Shown here: positions 17,419 through 26,193 of the stretch, one piece after another
Layout: each line of letters starts with the position of its first letter
How positions within the stretch are numbered: position 1 is the stretch's first letter
Source of the DNA: Oceanihabitans iliipiscarium
GTDB taxonomy: Bacteria > Bacteroidota > Bacteroidia > Flavobacteriales > Flavobacteriaceae
Length of the DNA: 64,000 nt
Assembly (NCBI RefSeq): GCF_042686125.1
Contig: NZ_JBHUOV010000001.1
Coordinates: 1,302,001 to 1,366,000, forward strand
Reading direction: 5' to 3'
The notes under the pieces: model-generated
Told to the model about the DNA's origin: nothing
The model's input: the letters and a program-made list of their open reading frames with translations, nothing else
Databases searched by the model: none
Position numbers and translations under genes: made by a program

Positions 17419-17537
17419 TCGCGTTAGCGATTGCAGTGGCATCCTTTTTAATTGGGTTAAAAGCCGCTTTGATTATATTGTAAGTGTGTGCAATTAAAAA
17501 GATATAACGGAAAGCGCGACCACTTGTGGTAACGCCC
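17419..17537 (+). repeat. Dispersed intergenic repeat, divergent copy C
   Basis: It starts GCGTTAGCGATTGCAGTGGCATCC and ends CGGAAAGCGCGACC-ACTTGTGG-TAACGCCC. The two ends match copies A and B, while the interior is different. It fills most of the gap between rpsT and rho and lies between their two terminators. Confidence 0.7.
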
Positions 17538-17560
17538 AAATAAGTATTAAGATAGTGTAT

Positions 17561-17588
17561 AAAAAAAGCCTTGAGAAATCAAGGCTTT
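17561..17588 (-). terminator. Terminator of rho
   Basis: A 10-bp stem (AAAGCCTTGA / TCAAGGCTTT) with GAAA loop is followed on the minus strand by a run of T, about 25 bases after the rho stop codon. Confidence 0.88.
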
Positions 17589-17610
17589 AATTTTATGAGT
17601 TGAAAAGTTT

Positions 17611-19218
17611 CTAACCATTCATTGAGATTAAAAATTCTTCGTTGTTTTTAGTTTGTTTAAAACGTTCGTTAATAAACTCCATCGCTTCAACTGGGTTCAT
17701 GTCTGCAAGATACTTACGCATTACCCACATACGTTGGATCGTGTTTTCATCTAATAGGATGTCATCTCTACGAGTACTAGAAGAAGTAAGATCGATTGCA
17801 GGGAAAATTCTACGGTTAGATATTTTTCTATCTAATTGTAGTTCCATGTTACCTGTTCCTTTAAATTCTTCAAAAATAACTTCGTCCATTTTAGAGCCTG
17901 TTTCTGTTAAAGCGGTTGCAATAATAGAAAGTGAACCTCCATTTTCGATATTACGTGCTGCACCAAAGAAACGTTTTGGTTTGTGCAAAGCATTGGCATC
18001 TACACCACCACTTAATATTTTACCAGATGCAGGTTGTACAGTATTATATGCTCTTGCTAAACGTGTAATAGAATCTAAAAGAATAACGACATCATGTCCA
18101 CATTCTACTAAACGCTTTGCTTTTTCTAAAACAATATTTGCAATTTTAACATGCTCATGCGCTTCTTTGTCAAAGGTCGATGCAATAACTTCACCACGTA
18201 CATTACGTTGCATATCTGTGACCTCTTCAGGTCTTTCATCAATTAGTAAAATCATTTGATATACTTCAGGATGGTTTGCTGCAATTGCGTTAGCAACGTC
18301 CTTTAGTAACATGGTTTTACCAGTTTTCGGTTGTGATACAATCATACCACGTTGTCCTTTTCCAATAGGAGAGAACAAATCCATGATACGTGTAGAAATC
18401 GTACTTTGTTTTTCAGCAAGATTAAATTTTTCTTGTGGAAAAAGAGGTGTTAAGTGTTCAAAAGAAACTCTATCTCGAACCACATTTGGATCTTGACCAT
18501 TTATTTTACTGACTTTAATTAATGGGAAATATTTTTCACCTTCTTTTGGAGGTCTAACATGCCCAAGAACAGTATCTCCTGTTTTTAGACCAAATAATCG
18601 TATTTGCGATTGTGATACATAAATATCATCTGGCGAGGACAAATAATTGTAATCTGATGATCGTAAGAAACCATAGCCATCTTGCATGATGTCTAGAACA
18701 CCTTCACTTTCTATAATGGCATCAAATTCAAAGTCTGGCTCTCTATAACGATTTCTCGTATCCTTATTTCCATTGTTGCCAGAGTTTCTTTGATTTTTGT
18801 GCTGAGGTTTAGATCTGTTTTGATTATTGTCTCGAGCTTTGTCGTTCTTTTCTTTAGGCGCAGGTTTTTCTGCTTGAGCTTTTTGAGTCTCTTTTTTAGC
18901 TTGAGGTTTTGGTTGGTGTTTTGGCTTGTTTTCTACTTTAGAATCTGTAGTTGCAGGCTCTTCACTTTTTTGAGTGTCTTTAGGTGTAGGTTTTGGTGTT
19001 CTAGGTTTTTGAACACGTTGTCTAGGTTGTTTGTTTTCTGTTTTTTCAGTTGGTACAGGAACTGCAGCAACCGCTTTTGGGTTAGCTGCTTGATGATCTA
19101 GTATTTGATATACTAAGTCTAATTTTTTTAAAGTACGATACTTAGAAACTTTTAACGTTTTACCTATTTCCTGTAACTCAGGAAGTTTCATTTCTTTTAA
19201 TTGTGAGATTTCAAACAT
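17611..19218 (-). CDS. rho: Transcription termination factor Rho
   Basis: Rho is a hexameric RNA helicase that terminates transcription. The 535-residue protein has an N-terminal SAP-like helix region (1-45), then a long low-complexity insertion (about 51-160) rich in Lys, Pro, Gln and Asn, usual in Bacteroidota Rho. Next come the RNA-binding cold-shock-like domain (VLDIMQDGYGFLRSSDYNYL) and the ATPase. The Walker A motif is QPKTGKT at about 296-302, followed by LLIDERPEEVTDM and VVILLDSITRLARAYN. The ending (EFLISMNG) is normal. Rho is followed by its own terminator and copy C of the dispersed repeat. Confidence 0.97.
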   Translation of the reverse strand: MFEISQLKEMKLPELQEIGKTLKVSKYRTLKKLDLVYQILDHQAANPKAVAAVPVPTEKTENKQPRQRVQKPRTPKPTPKDTQKSEEPATTDSKVENKPKHQPKPQAKKETQKAQAEKPAPKEKNDKARDNNQNRSKPQHKNQRNSGNNGNKDTRNRYREPDFEFDAIIESEGVLDIMQDGYGFLRSSDYNYLSSPDDIYVSQSQIRLFGLKTGDTVLGHVRPPKEGEKYFPLIKVSKINGQDPNVVRDRVSFEHLTPLFPQEKFNLAEKQSTISTRIMDLFSPIGKGQRGMIVSQPKTGKTMLLKDVANAIAANHPEVYQMILLIDERPEEVTDMQRNVRGEVIASTFDKEAHEHVKIANIVLEKAKRLVECGHDVVILLDSITRLARAYNTVQPASGKILSGGVDANALHKPKRFFGAARNIENGGSLSIIATALTETGSKMDEVIFEEFKGTGNMELQLDRKISNRRIFPAIDLTSSSTRRDDILLDENTIQRMWVMRKYLADMNPVEAMEFINERFKQTKNNEEFLISMNG

Positions 19219-19413
19219 TATGTTGAATTAAATATTTGGGTTAAATATAGAATTTGAATTATTCCGAAAAAAAATTGATTTATTCTGAAGAATTAACAAC
19301 TTATAACTGTGAGTGTTATCTTTTGTTACTGCAATTATACAACTTTATTTTAATTTTTTCCGTTAATTTTATAAAAGAACTATTATTTTTGCACTCTATA
19401 TATAAGGAAATTT

Positions 19414-19824
19414 ATGATTCAACGTATACAAACGATTTATCTATTATTATCGGCTGCTGTTTCTGGAGGCTTAATTTTTGTATTCCATTTATGGTCTACT
19501 TTAAATGATGTCTTAGTTTTTGCAAAAGATAATATGCTGTACTTTGGCTTGTTTTTAGGTTCTGCTGCGTTGTCTTTATTATCTATATTTTTGTTTAAAA
19601 ACAGGAAGTCTCAATTTATGTTGGGACGACTTAACATCATATTAAACTTTATTTTACTAGGATTATTTGTGTATCAATCACTAAATGTATCTGGAGAAAC
19701 TAACGTTTCTGAGAAAGGTATTGGGATTTTTCTTCCTATTATTTCTATCGTGTTGTTAGCTTTAGCTAATAAGGCCATTAAGAAGGATGAAGATCTTGTA
19801 AAATCTGTTGATAGATTACGATAA
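19414..19824 (+). CDS. DUF4293 family membrane protein
   Basis: A 136-residue integral membrane protein beginning MIQRIQTIYLLLSAAVSGGLIF, characteristic of the Bacteroidota DUF4293 family. Four hydrophobic segments can be seen, with short loops and a charged C-terminus (KKDEDLVKSVDRLR). Function unknown. It is divergent from rho, a neighbour relation common in Flavobacteriaceae. A -7-like box TATTTTTG at 19384-19391 lies 22 bases before the ATG, although no clear TTG is found at the right distance. Confidence 0.85.
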   Translation: MIQRIQTIYLLLSAAVSGGLIFVFHLWSTLNDVLVFAKDNMLYFGLFLGSAALSLLSIFLFKNRKSQFMLGRLNIILNFILLGLFVYQSLNVSGETNVSEKGIGIFLPIISIVLLALANKAIKKDEDLVKSVDRLR

Positions 19825-19853
19825 ACCTATCATCTTAGTAGTATTAGTGCGTG

Positions 19854-19882
19854 AGCCCAAGGTGAAGATCTTGGGCTTTTTT
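19854..19882 (+). terminator. Terminator between convergent genes
   Basis: An 8-bp stem (AGCCCAAG / CTTGGGCT) with an 8-nt loop is followed by a T tract on the plus strand. It ends the DUF4293 transcript and overlaps the first bases of the convergent gene's 3' end. Confidence 0.8.
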
Positions 19883-20372
19883 ATTTTTTAAATTCTATAA
19901 CTTCTAGATTTTTAATTGTAGAACCATCAATAATAAAACGAAGCATTGTTCTTACTTTTTGAAACCCATGTTTACCAACGGCTCCAGGATTCATGTGTAA
20001 TAAGTTTAGTTTTTTGTCCTGCATAACTTTTAAAATATGGGAATGTCCTGAAATAAATAGTTTTGGTGGATTCTTTTTGATTTCCTCTCTTACTCTTTGG
20101 TTATATTTCTCTGGATAACCACCAATATGTGTTATCCATACATCAACATCTTCACAAAAAAATCGGTTATTTTCTGGAAATTCCATTCTTGCTTTATCAT
20201 TATCGATATTCCCAAATACTGCGCGAAGTGGTTTTAGGGTTTTGATGGCATCTGTAACACTTAAATCACCAATGTCTCCAGCATGCCATACTTCATCTGC
20301 TTGTTTAACATGTTTTATAATGGAGTCGTCAATATAGCTGTGGGTGTCAGAAAGGAGTAATATTTTTTTCAT
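19881..20372 (-). CDS. Metallophosphoesterase, YfcE/MJ0936 family
   Basis: A calcineurin-like phosphoesterase of the small YfcE group, acting on phosphodiesters with two bound metals in the cytoplasm; the natural substrate is unknown. Metal-binding motifs are in order: LLLSDTHSYID (D-x-H), VWHAGDIGD (GD), VFGNIDND (GN), VWITHIGGYP (H) and FISGHSHILK (GHxH). The start at 20372 (MKKILLLSDTH) is chosen, since the upstream 9-residue extension would follow a GC-rich repeat-like remnant and puts residues before the first beta strand. About 163 residues. Confidence 0.9.
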   Translation of the reverse strand: MKKILLLSDTHSYIDDSIIKHVKQADEVWHAGDIGDLSVTDAIKTLKPLRAVFGNIDNDKARMEFPENNRFFCEDVDVWITHIGGYPEKYNQRVREEIKKNPPKLFISGHSHILKVMQDKKLNLLHMNPGAVGKHGFQKVRTMLRFIIDGSTIKNLEVIEFKK

Positions 20373-20477
20373 TTTTATTTTCCGCGAAAGCGAAAACACT
20401 ATATTAATTAACTTTTATTTGAAATTTATAGACCGATAAAATCTTATCTTTGCCTTTTACAAAAATACAATTTTAGC

Positions 20478-21227
20478 TTGAGATATTTTTTAGAACTTTC
20501 ATATAATGGAACAGCTTATCATGGTTGGCAAAATCAGCCTAATGCTATTTCGGTACAAGAAGTTATAGAAAAGAATTTATCAATTTTATTGAAAGAAAAT
20601 ATTGCTATTGTAGGTGCAGGGCGTACAGATGCTGGCGTACATGCTTCACAAATGTTTGCGCATTTTGAAACTCAAGTTGTTTTTTTTGAAACCGATTTAG
20701 TGTATAGATTAAATTCAATTTTACCTAAAGATATTGCAATACATGATATATATAAGGTTAAATTAGATGCACATGCTAGATTTCATGCTGTTAGCAGAAC
20801 GTATTTATATAGAATTGCACTTCAAAAGAATGTCTTTACTTTTAATGACGCTTTTTATGTAAAGCAAGACCTAGAGCTGTCAAAAATGAATGATGCTGCA
20901 CAAATTTTATTACAGTATAAAGACTTTCAAAGTTTTTCTAAAAGCAATACAGATGTAAAAACATATCATTGTAAAATTATGCATGCTGAATGGGAAATTG
21001 TAAATCAAGAATTGCAATTTACAATTAAAGCCGACCGCTTCCTGCGAAATATGGTTAGAGCTATTGTGGGAACACTAGTAAACATAGGTTTAGGTAAGAT
21101 TGAGGTAGAAAACATACATGACATTATAAAATCTAAAGATAGAAGTGAAGCTGGGTTTTCTGTTCCTGCACATGCTTTATATTTAAAACAAATAGAATAC
21201 CCTGAGGCTATAAAATATAATGAGTAA
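20478..21227 (+). CDS. truA: tRNA pseudouridine synthase A
   Basis: TruA converts uridines 38-40 of the tRNA anticodon stem to pseudouridine. The product has 249 residues, beginning RYFLELSYNGTAYHGWQNQPN, with the catalytic aspartate in GAGRTDAGVHA and the C-terminal FRAD-type motif as ADRFLRNMVRAIVGTLV. The start is a TTG, because the conserved N-terminus begins there and no in-frame ATG lies nearby. A TATCTTTG -7 box is at 20445-20452. The gene overlaps the following ABC transporter gene by 8 bases, so the two are translated from one mRNA. Confidence 0.96.
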   Translation: MRYFLELSYNGTAYHGWQNQPNAISVQEVIEKNLSILLKENIAIVGAGRTDAGVHASQMFAHFETQVVFFETDLVYRLNSILPKDIAIHDIYKVKLDAHARFHAVSRTYLYRIALQKNVFTFNDAFYVKQDLELSKMNDAAQILLQYKDFQSFSKSNTDVKTYHCKIMHAEWEIVNQELQFTIKADRFLRNMVRAIVGTLVNIGLGKIEVENIHDIIKSKDRSEAGFSVPAHALYLKQIEYPEAIKYNE

Positions 21228-22986
21228 AACACGAGATAAAATAATAGATGTAGGCTTATTTAAGCGGCTTTCAAGATTTATTAAACCTTATAAATGGGTT
21301 TTTGTGGCTGTGTTTTTAGCCGTTATTTTTTTGGCCATATCGACCGCTGCAAGACCATATATTCTGCAACAAGCAATAGATCATAATATTGCAACACGTA
21401 CCCTTGAAGGTTTTCTGCCTTACATTATTGTTATGGGTGTTTTGCTTTTATTTGAAGTGGTTTGTCAGCTCGTTTTTATTTTCTATGCAGGCTGGTTAGG
21501 CCAAAATGTGGTTAAAGATATACGTGTAAAGCTCTTTAATCATATGCTAAAGTTTAAGATGAAGTATTATGATAATTCTTCTGTTGGAGTACTTATTACA
21601 CGTGCAGTAACCGATATGGAGCGTATAGCAGATATTTTCGGGCAAGGTTTGTTTATGATCTTTAGAGACCTACTTACAATGTTTGTAGTCTCTGCAGTGA
21701 TGGCATTTATGAATTGGAAATTAAGTCTTATTGTTTTTGCGATGTTACCATTAGTGTTGTATGCTACTCGAATTTTTCAAAAGTATATGAAACGTGCTTT
21801 TGAAGAAGTTAGAACAGAAGTTTCTAATTTGAATTCATTTGTCCAAGAGCGTGTGACAGGTATGAAGATCCTTCAACTGTTTACTCGTGAAGATACCGAA
21901 TACAAAAAATTTAAAGCCATTAACGAAAGACACAAAAAAGGATGGCTCAAAACGGTTTGGTATAACTCGATTTTCTTTCCTATTGCCGAATTGTCTTCGT
22001 CTATTACTATTGGACTTATCGCTTGGTATGGCGGATTAAACACTGTTGTAGATGAATCTGCTTCTTTAGGTGATTTAACTGCTTTTATTATGATGATTCC
22101 GATGTTATTTCGACCATTACGTCAGATAGCTGATAAGTTTAATACCTTACAAATGGGAATGGTTGCTGCAAACAGAGTCTTTAAAGTTTTAGATACAACT
22201 TCTCAAATTAATGATACAGGAACACAAGAGGTTTCTCAATTTAAAGGAAATATAGCGTTTAACGATGTGCATTTTGGTTATGTTGAAGATGAAGAAGTGC
22301 TTAAAGGCATTTCATTTAAAGTCAATGCAGGAGAGACTGTTGCTATTGTTGGATCAACTGGAGCTGGGAAGTCCACAATTATCAACTTATTAAATCGTTT
22401 TTATGAAATTAATAAAGGTGTTATTACTATTGATTATTCTGATATAAAAGAACTAACATTAACGTCTTTACGCTCACAGATTGCTGTCGTATTACAAGAT
22501 GTGTTTTTGTTTGCAGATACTATTTTGAATAATATTACTTTAAACCATTCAGAAATTACAGAAGCTCAAGTACAACAGGCTGCTAAAGATATAGGAATTC
22601 ATGAGTTTATTATGAGTTTGCCAAATGGCTATCATTATAATGTAAAAGAACGTGGTGTGATGCTCTCATCTGGTCAACGACAATTGATTTCCTTTTTAAG
22701 AGCTTATGTTACAAACCCTAGTATTTTAGTTTTAGATGAAGCGACGTCTTCAGTCGATTCATATTCAGAACAACTCATCCAAAATGCAACCGATAAGATT
22801 ACTAGAAATAGAACCTCAATTGTTATTGCTCATAGATTAGCAACCATAAAAAAAGCAGATAAAATTATTGTGATGGATGCTGGACAAATTGTTGAAGAAG
22901 GGACACATCAAGAGCTGCTTAAAAAACAAGATGGTTACTACCGAAACTTATACGAAGTGCAATTTATGAAAGAAGAAGTCGCTTAA
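21220..22986 (+). CDS. ABC exporter, fused membrane and ATPase domains (MsbA/MdlB-like)
   Basis: A 588-residue half-transporter that would work as a dimer in the inner membrane. An N-terminal six-helix membrane domain (about 20-325) precedes the nucleotide-binding domain: Walker A GSTGAGKST, Q-loop VVLQDVFLFADTI, signature LSSGQRQL, Walker B SILVLDEATSSVDS and the switch His in IAHRLAT. The signature reads LSSGQ rather than LSGGQ, a tolerated variant. The substrate (lipid, drug or peptide) cannot be told. It begins within truA. Its stop codon overlaps by 4 bases with the stop of the convergent DUF3667 gene, leaving no room for a terminator. Confidence 0.93.
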   Translation: MSKTRDKIIDVGLFKRLSRFIKPYKWVFVAVFLAVIFLAISTAARPYILQQAIDHNIATRTLEGFLPYIIVMGVLLLFEVVCQLVFIFYAGWLGQNVVKDIRVKLFNHMLKFKMKYYDNSSVGVLITRAVTDMERIADIFGQGLFMIFRDLLTMFVVSAVMAFMNWKLSLIVFAMLPLVLYATRIFQKYMKRAFEEVRTEVSNLNSFVQERVTGMKILQLFTREDTEYKKFKAINERHKKGWLKTVWYNSIFFPIAELSSSITIGLIAWYGGLNTVVDESASLGDLTAFIMMIPMLFRPLRQIADKFNTLQMGMVAANRVFKVLDTTSQINDTGTQEVSQFKGNIAFNDVHFGYVEDEEVLKGISFKVNAGETVAIVGSTGAGKSTIINLLNRFYEINKGVITIDYSDIKELTLTSLRSQIAVVLQDVFLFADTILNNITLNHSEITEAQVQQAAKDIGIHEFIMSLPNGYHYNVKERGVMLSSGQRQLISFLRAYVTNPSILVLDEATSSVDSYSEQLIQNATDKITRNRTSIVIAHRLATIKKADKIIVMDAGQIVEEGTHQELLKKQDGYYRNLYEVQFMKEEVA

Positions 22987-23795
22987 GTTCCTGAAGCTTC
23001 TCGTGCTGCTTTTTGCGCTTCCATGACTTCTTGCATATCGCCAGTTAAAAACATTAAGACTGCTGATAAAATAGAGAATAATATAAAAAAGACACATAAA
23101 ACAAGTAGGAAAAATAATGTTCGGAATATGATTTTCTTTACACTAATTTTAAATAAACGTTTTAAACAATAAGCAGAATAAATGATTTGCAGTGGAATAG
23201 AAATCATTGCTCCAACACCTGCAATGGTTTCTCCGAAATTGGCAGAAATAATCATAATAACTGCACCAACGATTGTCATTTGAGATAATATATACATGAA
23301 TATAACAAGCAATTCAGTATAATTAAATTTCTTATTATCAAAAAACACAATCCTAGCCATTAACGCGTATATAGGTACAAAAAGCATCATAATTATAGAC
23401 TGGTACTCTTGTACAAATTGCATGTTTTTTTGCTGTAAGGCAGCGGTCGCTTCATTAGTTCCTGTACCTGAGAATGCAATATCTAATGCCTCAGGAAAAA
23501 ATTTATTGAGAATGTACATTTGTAACCCTGAGACGGTAATAGCTATAGCAAAATAACTAATAACATTTACGTATTTCTTTCTCGTGCCATTAATATATGA
23601 GCCAATTACAGCTTCAGGTTTGGTAAATAATTGAATAAACGTTTGAAAAAATTTATTGTCGTAATTTAAAAACTGTTCACTAAAATGCGCAAAAAGGTTG
23701 CTAACAGTCAATCGGTTTCTAATCACTTTTGCACCACATGCATTACAAAAATCATCTGTATCTTTTAAGATTGTATTACAATTTTTGCAATCCAT
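22983..23795 (-). CDS. DUF3667 membrane protein with N-terminal zinc ribbon
   Basis: A 270-residue protein beginning with a four-cysteine zinc ribbon (CKNCNT...DDFCNACGAKV), followed by NRLTVSNLFAHFSEQFLNYDNKFFQTFIQLFTKPEAVI, the hallmark of DUF3667, and about five membrane segments. Its function is unknown; it is widespread in Bacteroidota. Its ATG overlaps the cdaA stop codon (TAATG), which indicates translational coupling to the c-di-AMP synthase gene. The 3' end overlaps the convergent ABC transporter gene by 4 bases. Confidence 0.85.
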   Translation of the reverse strand: MDCKNCNTILKDTDDFCNACGAKVIRNRLTVSNLFAHFSEQFLNYDNKFFQTFIQLFTKPEAVIGSYINGTRKKYVNVISYFAIAITVSGLQMYILNKFFPEALDIAFSGTGTNEATAALQQKNMQFVQEYQSIIMMLFVPIYALMARIVFFDNKKFNYTELLVIFMYILSQMTIVGAVIMIISANFGETIAGVGAMISIPLQIIYSAYCLKRLFKISVKKIIFRTLFFLLVLCVFFILFSILSAVLMFLTGDMQEVMEAQKAAREASGT

Positions 23796-24586
23796 TAGGT
23801 AAGGTCTTGTTTGATGATTTCAGAAAGTTCTTCAGTGTCTTTAAACATGACGAATTCGCCATTCTTAAAATATGAAATCTGTCCAGTTTCTTCGCTTACT
23901 GCTAATGCTAAAGCATCAGTTTTTTCGGTAATGCCAACTGCTGCTCGATGGCGTAGGCCAAAACGTTGTGGTAATGTTTTTTCATTATTCACGGGAAGTA
24001 TAACGCGTGTTGCTTTAACCACATTGTTTTCAATAATGATAGCGCCATCGTGTAACGGGCTGTTCTTAAAAAAGATACTTTCTATAATAGGTTGTGTGAC
24101 TTCAATATTCATTTCGTCTCCAGTCGCTTTTAAAAAATCTAAACTATTATTATGTTCTAAAACAATTAGTGCTCCAGTTTTAGTAGTTCCCATTTTAGTG
24201 CAAGCTGCAATTATAGCGTCAATGTTGGTGTCGTCGCTAGTTTCAGTCTTTAAAAATTTAAGCTGTTTAAAAAACTTGCGTTTGCTTCCAAAGTTGGTTG
24301 AACCAATCATCAATAAAAACTTCCTTATTTCTTGTTGAAAAACAACAATTAAAGCAAACATTCCTACACTTATAAATCCACCTAATATATTACTTAAAAG
24401 TTGCATTTGTAAAGCTTGAGTGACTTTCCAAATGATATAAATGATGACAATGCCAATAAAAATATTAATCGCTACAGTGCCTTTAACCAATTTGTAAACA
24501 TAGTAGAGTAGTAGCGCCACAAGAATAACATCAATAATATCTACTGCAGTGAATTTTAGTAAGTCGTCAAATATTTCCAAAGGCAA
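23795..24586 (-). CDS. cdaA: Diadenylate cyclase (c-di-AMP synthase), CdaA family
   Basis: It makes the second messenger cyclic di-AMP from two ATP at the inner membrane. The N-terminus has about three membrane helices (LVALLLYYVYKLVKGT, INIFIGIVIIYIIW, ISVGMFALIVVF), then the DAC domain with the catalytic DGA at residues 180-182 (HDGAII) and RHR at 212-214 (LRHRAAVG). The start is a TTG at 24584-24586; no ATG is available, and the N-terminus fits the family. It sits in the leftward cluster folP - lipoprotein - cdaA - DUF3667. No cdaR-like gene is adjacent. c-di-AMP usually governs potassium and cell-wall homeostasis; targets are not visible here. Confidence 0.93.
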   Translation of the reverse strand: MPLEIFDDLLKFTAVDIIDVILVALLLYYVYKLVKGTVAINIFIGIVIIYIIWKVTQALQMQLLSNILGGFISVGMFALIVVFQQEIRKFLLMIGSTNFGSKRKFFKQLKFLKTETSDDTNIDAIIAACTKMGTTKTGALIVLEHNNSLDFLKATGDEMNIEVTQPIIESIFFKNSPLHDGAIIIENNVVKATRVILPVNNEKTLPQRFGLRHRAAVGITEKTDALALAVSEETGQISYFKNGEFVMFKDTEELSEIIKQDLT

Positions 24587-24615
24587 AGGGTTTGTGTAAA
24601 TTTAACAAAATTAGA

Positions 24616-25263
24616 TTAATAAATAAATTCGTTATTATTTATAGTAATGCTTGGGTTTTTGATTGCGCTTAGTTTAGATTTAATAGTGATATATTCTTGA
24701 AAAGACATGGTCTTGTCAAAATTCAAAAGGAGTTGAGTTTCTTTAGAGAGAACCTCAATAGCATCAAGAGCAGATTTGTCTATGTCAAGTATTACTTCAT
24801 CTAAATTATTTAAGCCTTGAGAAAAATTAAGTATGACATGGTCTGAAGCTTTATCCTTCAAGTAATTTTCTGCGGTTTGATCTAATTGAAAAACAACATC
24901 AGTAAACTCTATAAATCCTAAGTTTTTAATACGAGTATTATTGCAGGTGTAATAGTTTTTAGCCGCTTCATTTTTATGCATTTTTGCATTTCTTTTTTTC
25001 TCTTGAAGAAATATAATCGATGGAATAGCTTGCTCTAATGTTAATCGTTTATCAACATTAATTAACCAATTTGTAGTGCTAATTAAGTTTTTACGATTCA
25101 ACTCTAAACTATCAGGTTTGGTTTCATCATAAAATAAATATGCAGGTGAAACATCTAAGACTTCATTTGTGTCTGAATGTATTATTTCTGGGAGTTGAAC
25201 GACTTTTTTGTCTTGGCAAGAAGACAAAAAACAAAGGGTTATAATTGTAAACAAATATTTCAT
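24616..25263 (-). CDS. Uncharacterised lipoprotein between folP and cdaA
   Basis: A 215-residue protein with a short lipoprotein signal (MKYLFTIITLCFLSSCQ; lipobox LSSC). The mature part is mixed alpha/beta in appearance with no motif I can name; it has a Lys-rich stretch near residue 100 (EKKRNAKMHKNEAAKNYY). Its ATG overlaps the folP stop (TAATG), so it is translationally coupled to folP. It is followed by cdaA after 29 bases. Equivalent lipoproteins occur at this place in other Flavobacteriaceae, judging by the conserved gene order. Function unknown. Confidence 0.75.
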   Translation of the reverse strand: MKYLFTIITLCFLSSCQDKKVVQLPEIIHSDTNEVLDVSPAYLFYDETKPDSLELNRKNLISTTNWLINVDKRLTLEQAIPSIIFLQEKKRNAKMHKNEAAKNYYTCNNTRIKNLGFIEFTDVVFQLDQTAENYLKDKASDHVILNFSQGLNNLDEVILDIDKSALDAIEVLSKETQLLLNFDKTMSFQEYITIKSKLSAIKNPSITINNNEFIY

Positions 25264-26087
25264 TATGCGTTAAGTTGTGAGATTAGTTTTATAGCTTCAT
25301 TGGCTTCTTTCACATCATGTACACGTAAAATATTCGCTCCTTTTTGTAATGCAATCGTATTTAAAACAGTGGTGCCATTTAAAGCCTCTTGAGCAGAGAG
25401 CTCTAAAGTTTTATAGATCATAGATTTTCTAGAAAGTCCAACTAAAAGCGGTAACTCTAAGTGTTTAAAATGCTCTAATTGTTTGAGTAGTTCGAAGTTT
25501 TGAGCCACATCTTTTGCGAAACCAAAACCAGGATCTACAATAATATCTTTAAGACCTAAATGTTTCGCTTCAGCAATACGTTCAGAAAAATAAAAAAAGA
25601 CTTCTTTTAACAAGTCGTTGTAATGCGCATGATTTTTCATGTTTTGTGGTGTGCCTTTCATATGCATCATAATATATGGCACTTGTAAGTCTGCTACAGT
25701 TTGCATCATATTGCTGTCGAGTTGTCCAGATGAAATATCATTAATCAAAGCAGCTCCATGGTTCACAGATTTTTTAGCAACATTACTTCTAAAGGTGTCT
25801 GTTGAAATGATAATTTCAGGAAATGTTTTTACTATTAAATCAACAATAGGAAGTAATCGTTTTAACTCTTCAGTTTCACTAATATGCTCAGCATTAGGCC
25901 GAGAACTATAAGCGCCAACATCTACAAATGTAGCTTCGTTTTTTAGCATCATATAAACTTGAGATAAGATCTCACTATCATTTTTATACTTGCCTCCATC
26001 GTAAAAAGAATCAGGAGTCAGATTTAAAATACCCATAACTTTTGGAGTCGATAAATCGATGAGTTGGCCTTTGCAGTTTATTGTCAT
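25263..26087 (-). CDS. folP: Dihydropteroate synthase
   Basis: FolP condenses p-aminobenzoate with dihydropterin pyrophosphate in folate synthesis; it is the sulfonamide target. The 274-residue protein shows VMGILNLTPDSFYDGG (motif 1), VDVGAYSSRPNAE, ISTDTFRSNVAKK, LINDISSGQLD, MHMKGTPQNM, DPGFGFAKDVAQN and VGLSRKSMIYKTL, all conserved in the TIM-barrel family. Its stop codon overlaps the start of the next lipoprotein gene. It is the first gene of the leftward cluster and diverges from the DUF1599 gene at 26194. Confidence 0.96.
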   Translation of the reverse strand: MTINCKGQLIDLSTPKVMGILNLTPDSFYDGGKYKNDSEILSQVYMMLKNEATFVDVGAYSSRPNAEHISETEELKRLLPIVDLIVKTFPEIIISTDTFRSNVAKKSVNHGAALINDISSGQLDSNMMQTVADLQVPYIMMHMKGTPQNMKNHAHYNDLLKEVFFYFSERIAEAKHLGLKDIIVDPGFGFAKDVAQNFELLKQLEHFKHLELPLLVGLSRKSMIYKTLELSAQEALNGTTVLNTIALQKGANILRVHDVKEANEAIKLISQLNA

Positions 26088-26193
26088 TTGTACCTTGTAA
26101 ATGGTTGTTGATTTAAGTATTGAAAACTTTAAACCCTAAACTTTGAACTTTAAAATTATTTATGCGAAATTTACGCAAAATTCATTTTAATTT

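Noticed and set aside
17642..18259. Plus-strand 205-codon open frame antisense to rho
   Set aside because: It is fully contained in the conserved Rho ATPase domain on the other strand, with no promoter or family resemblance.
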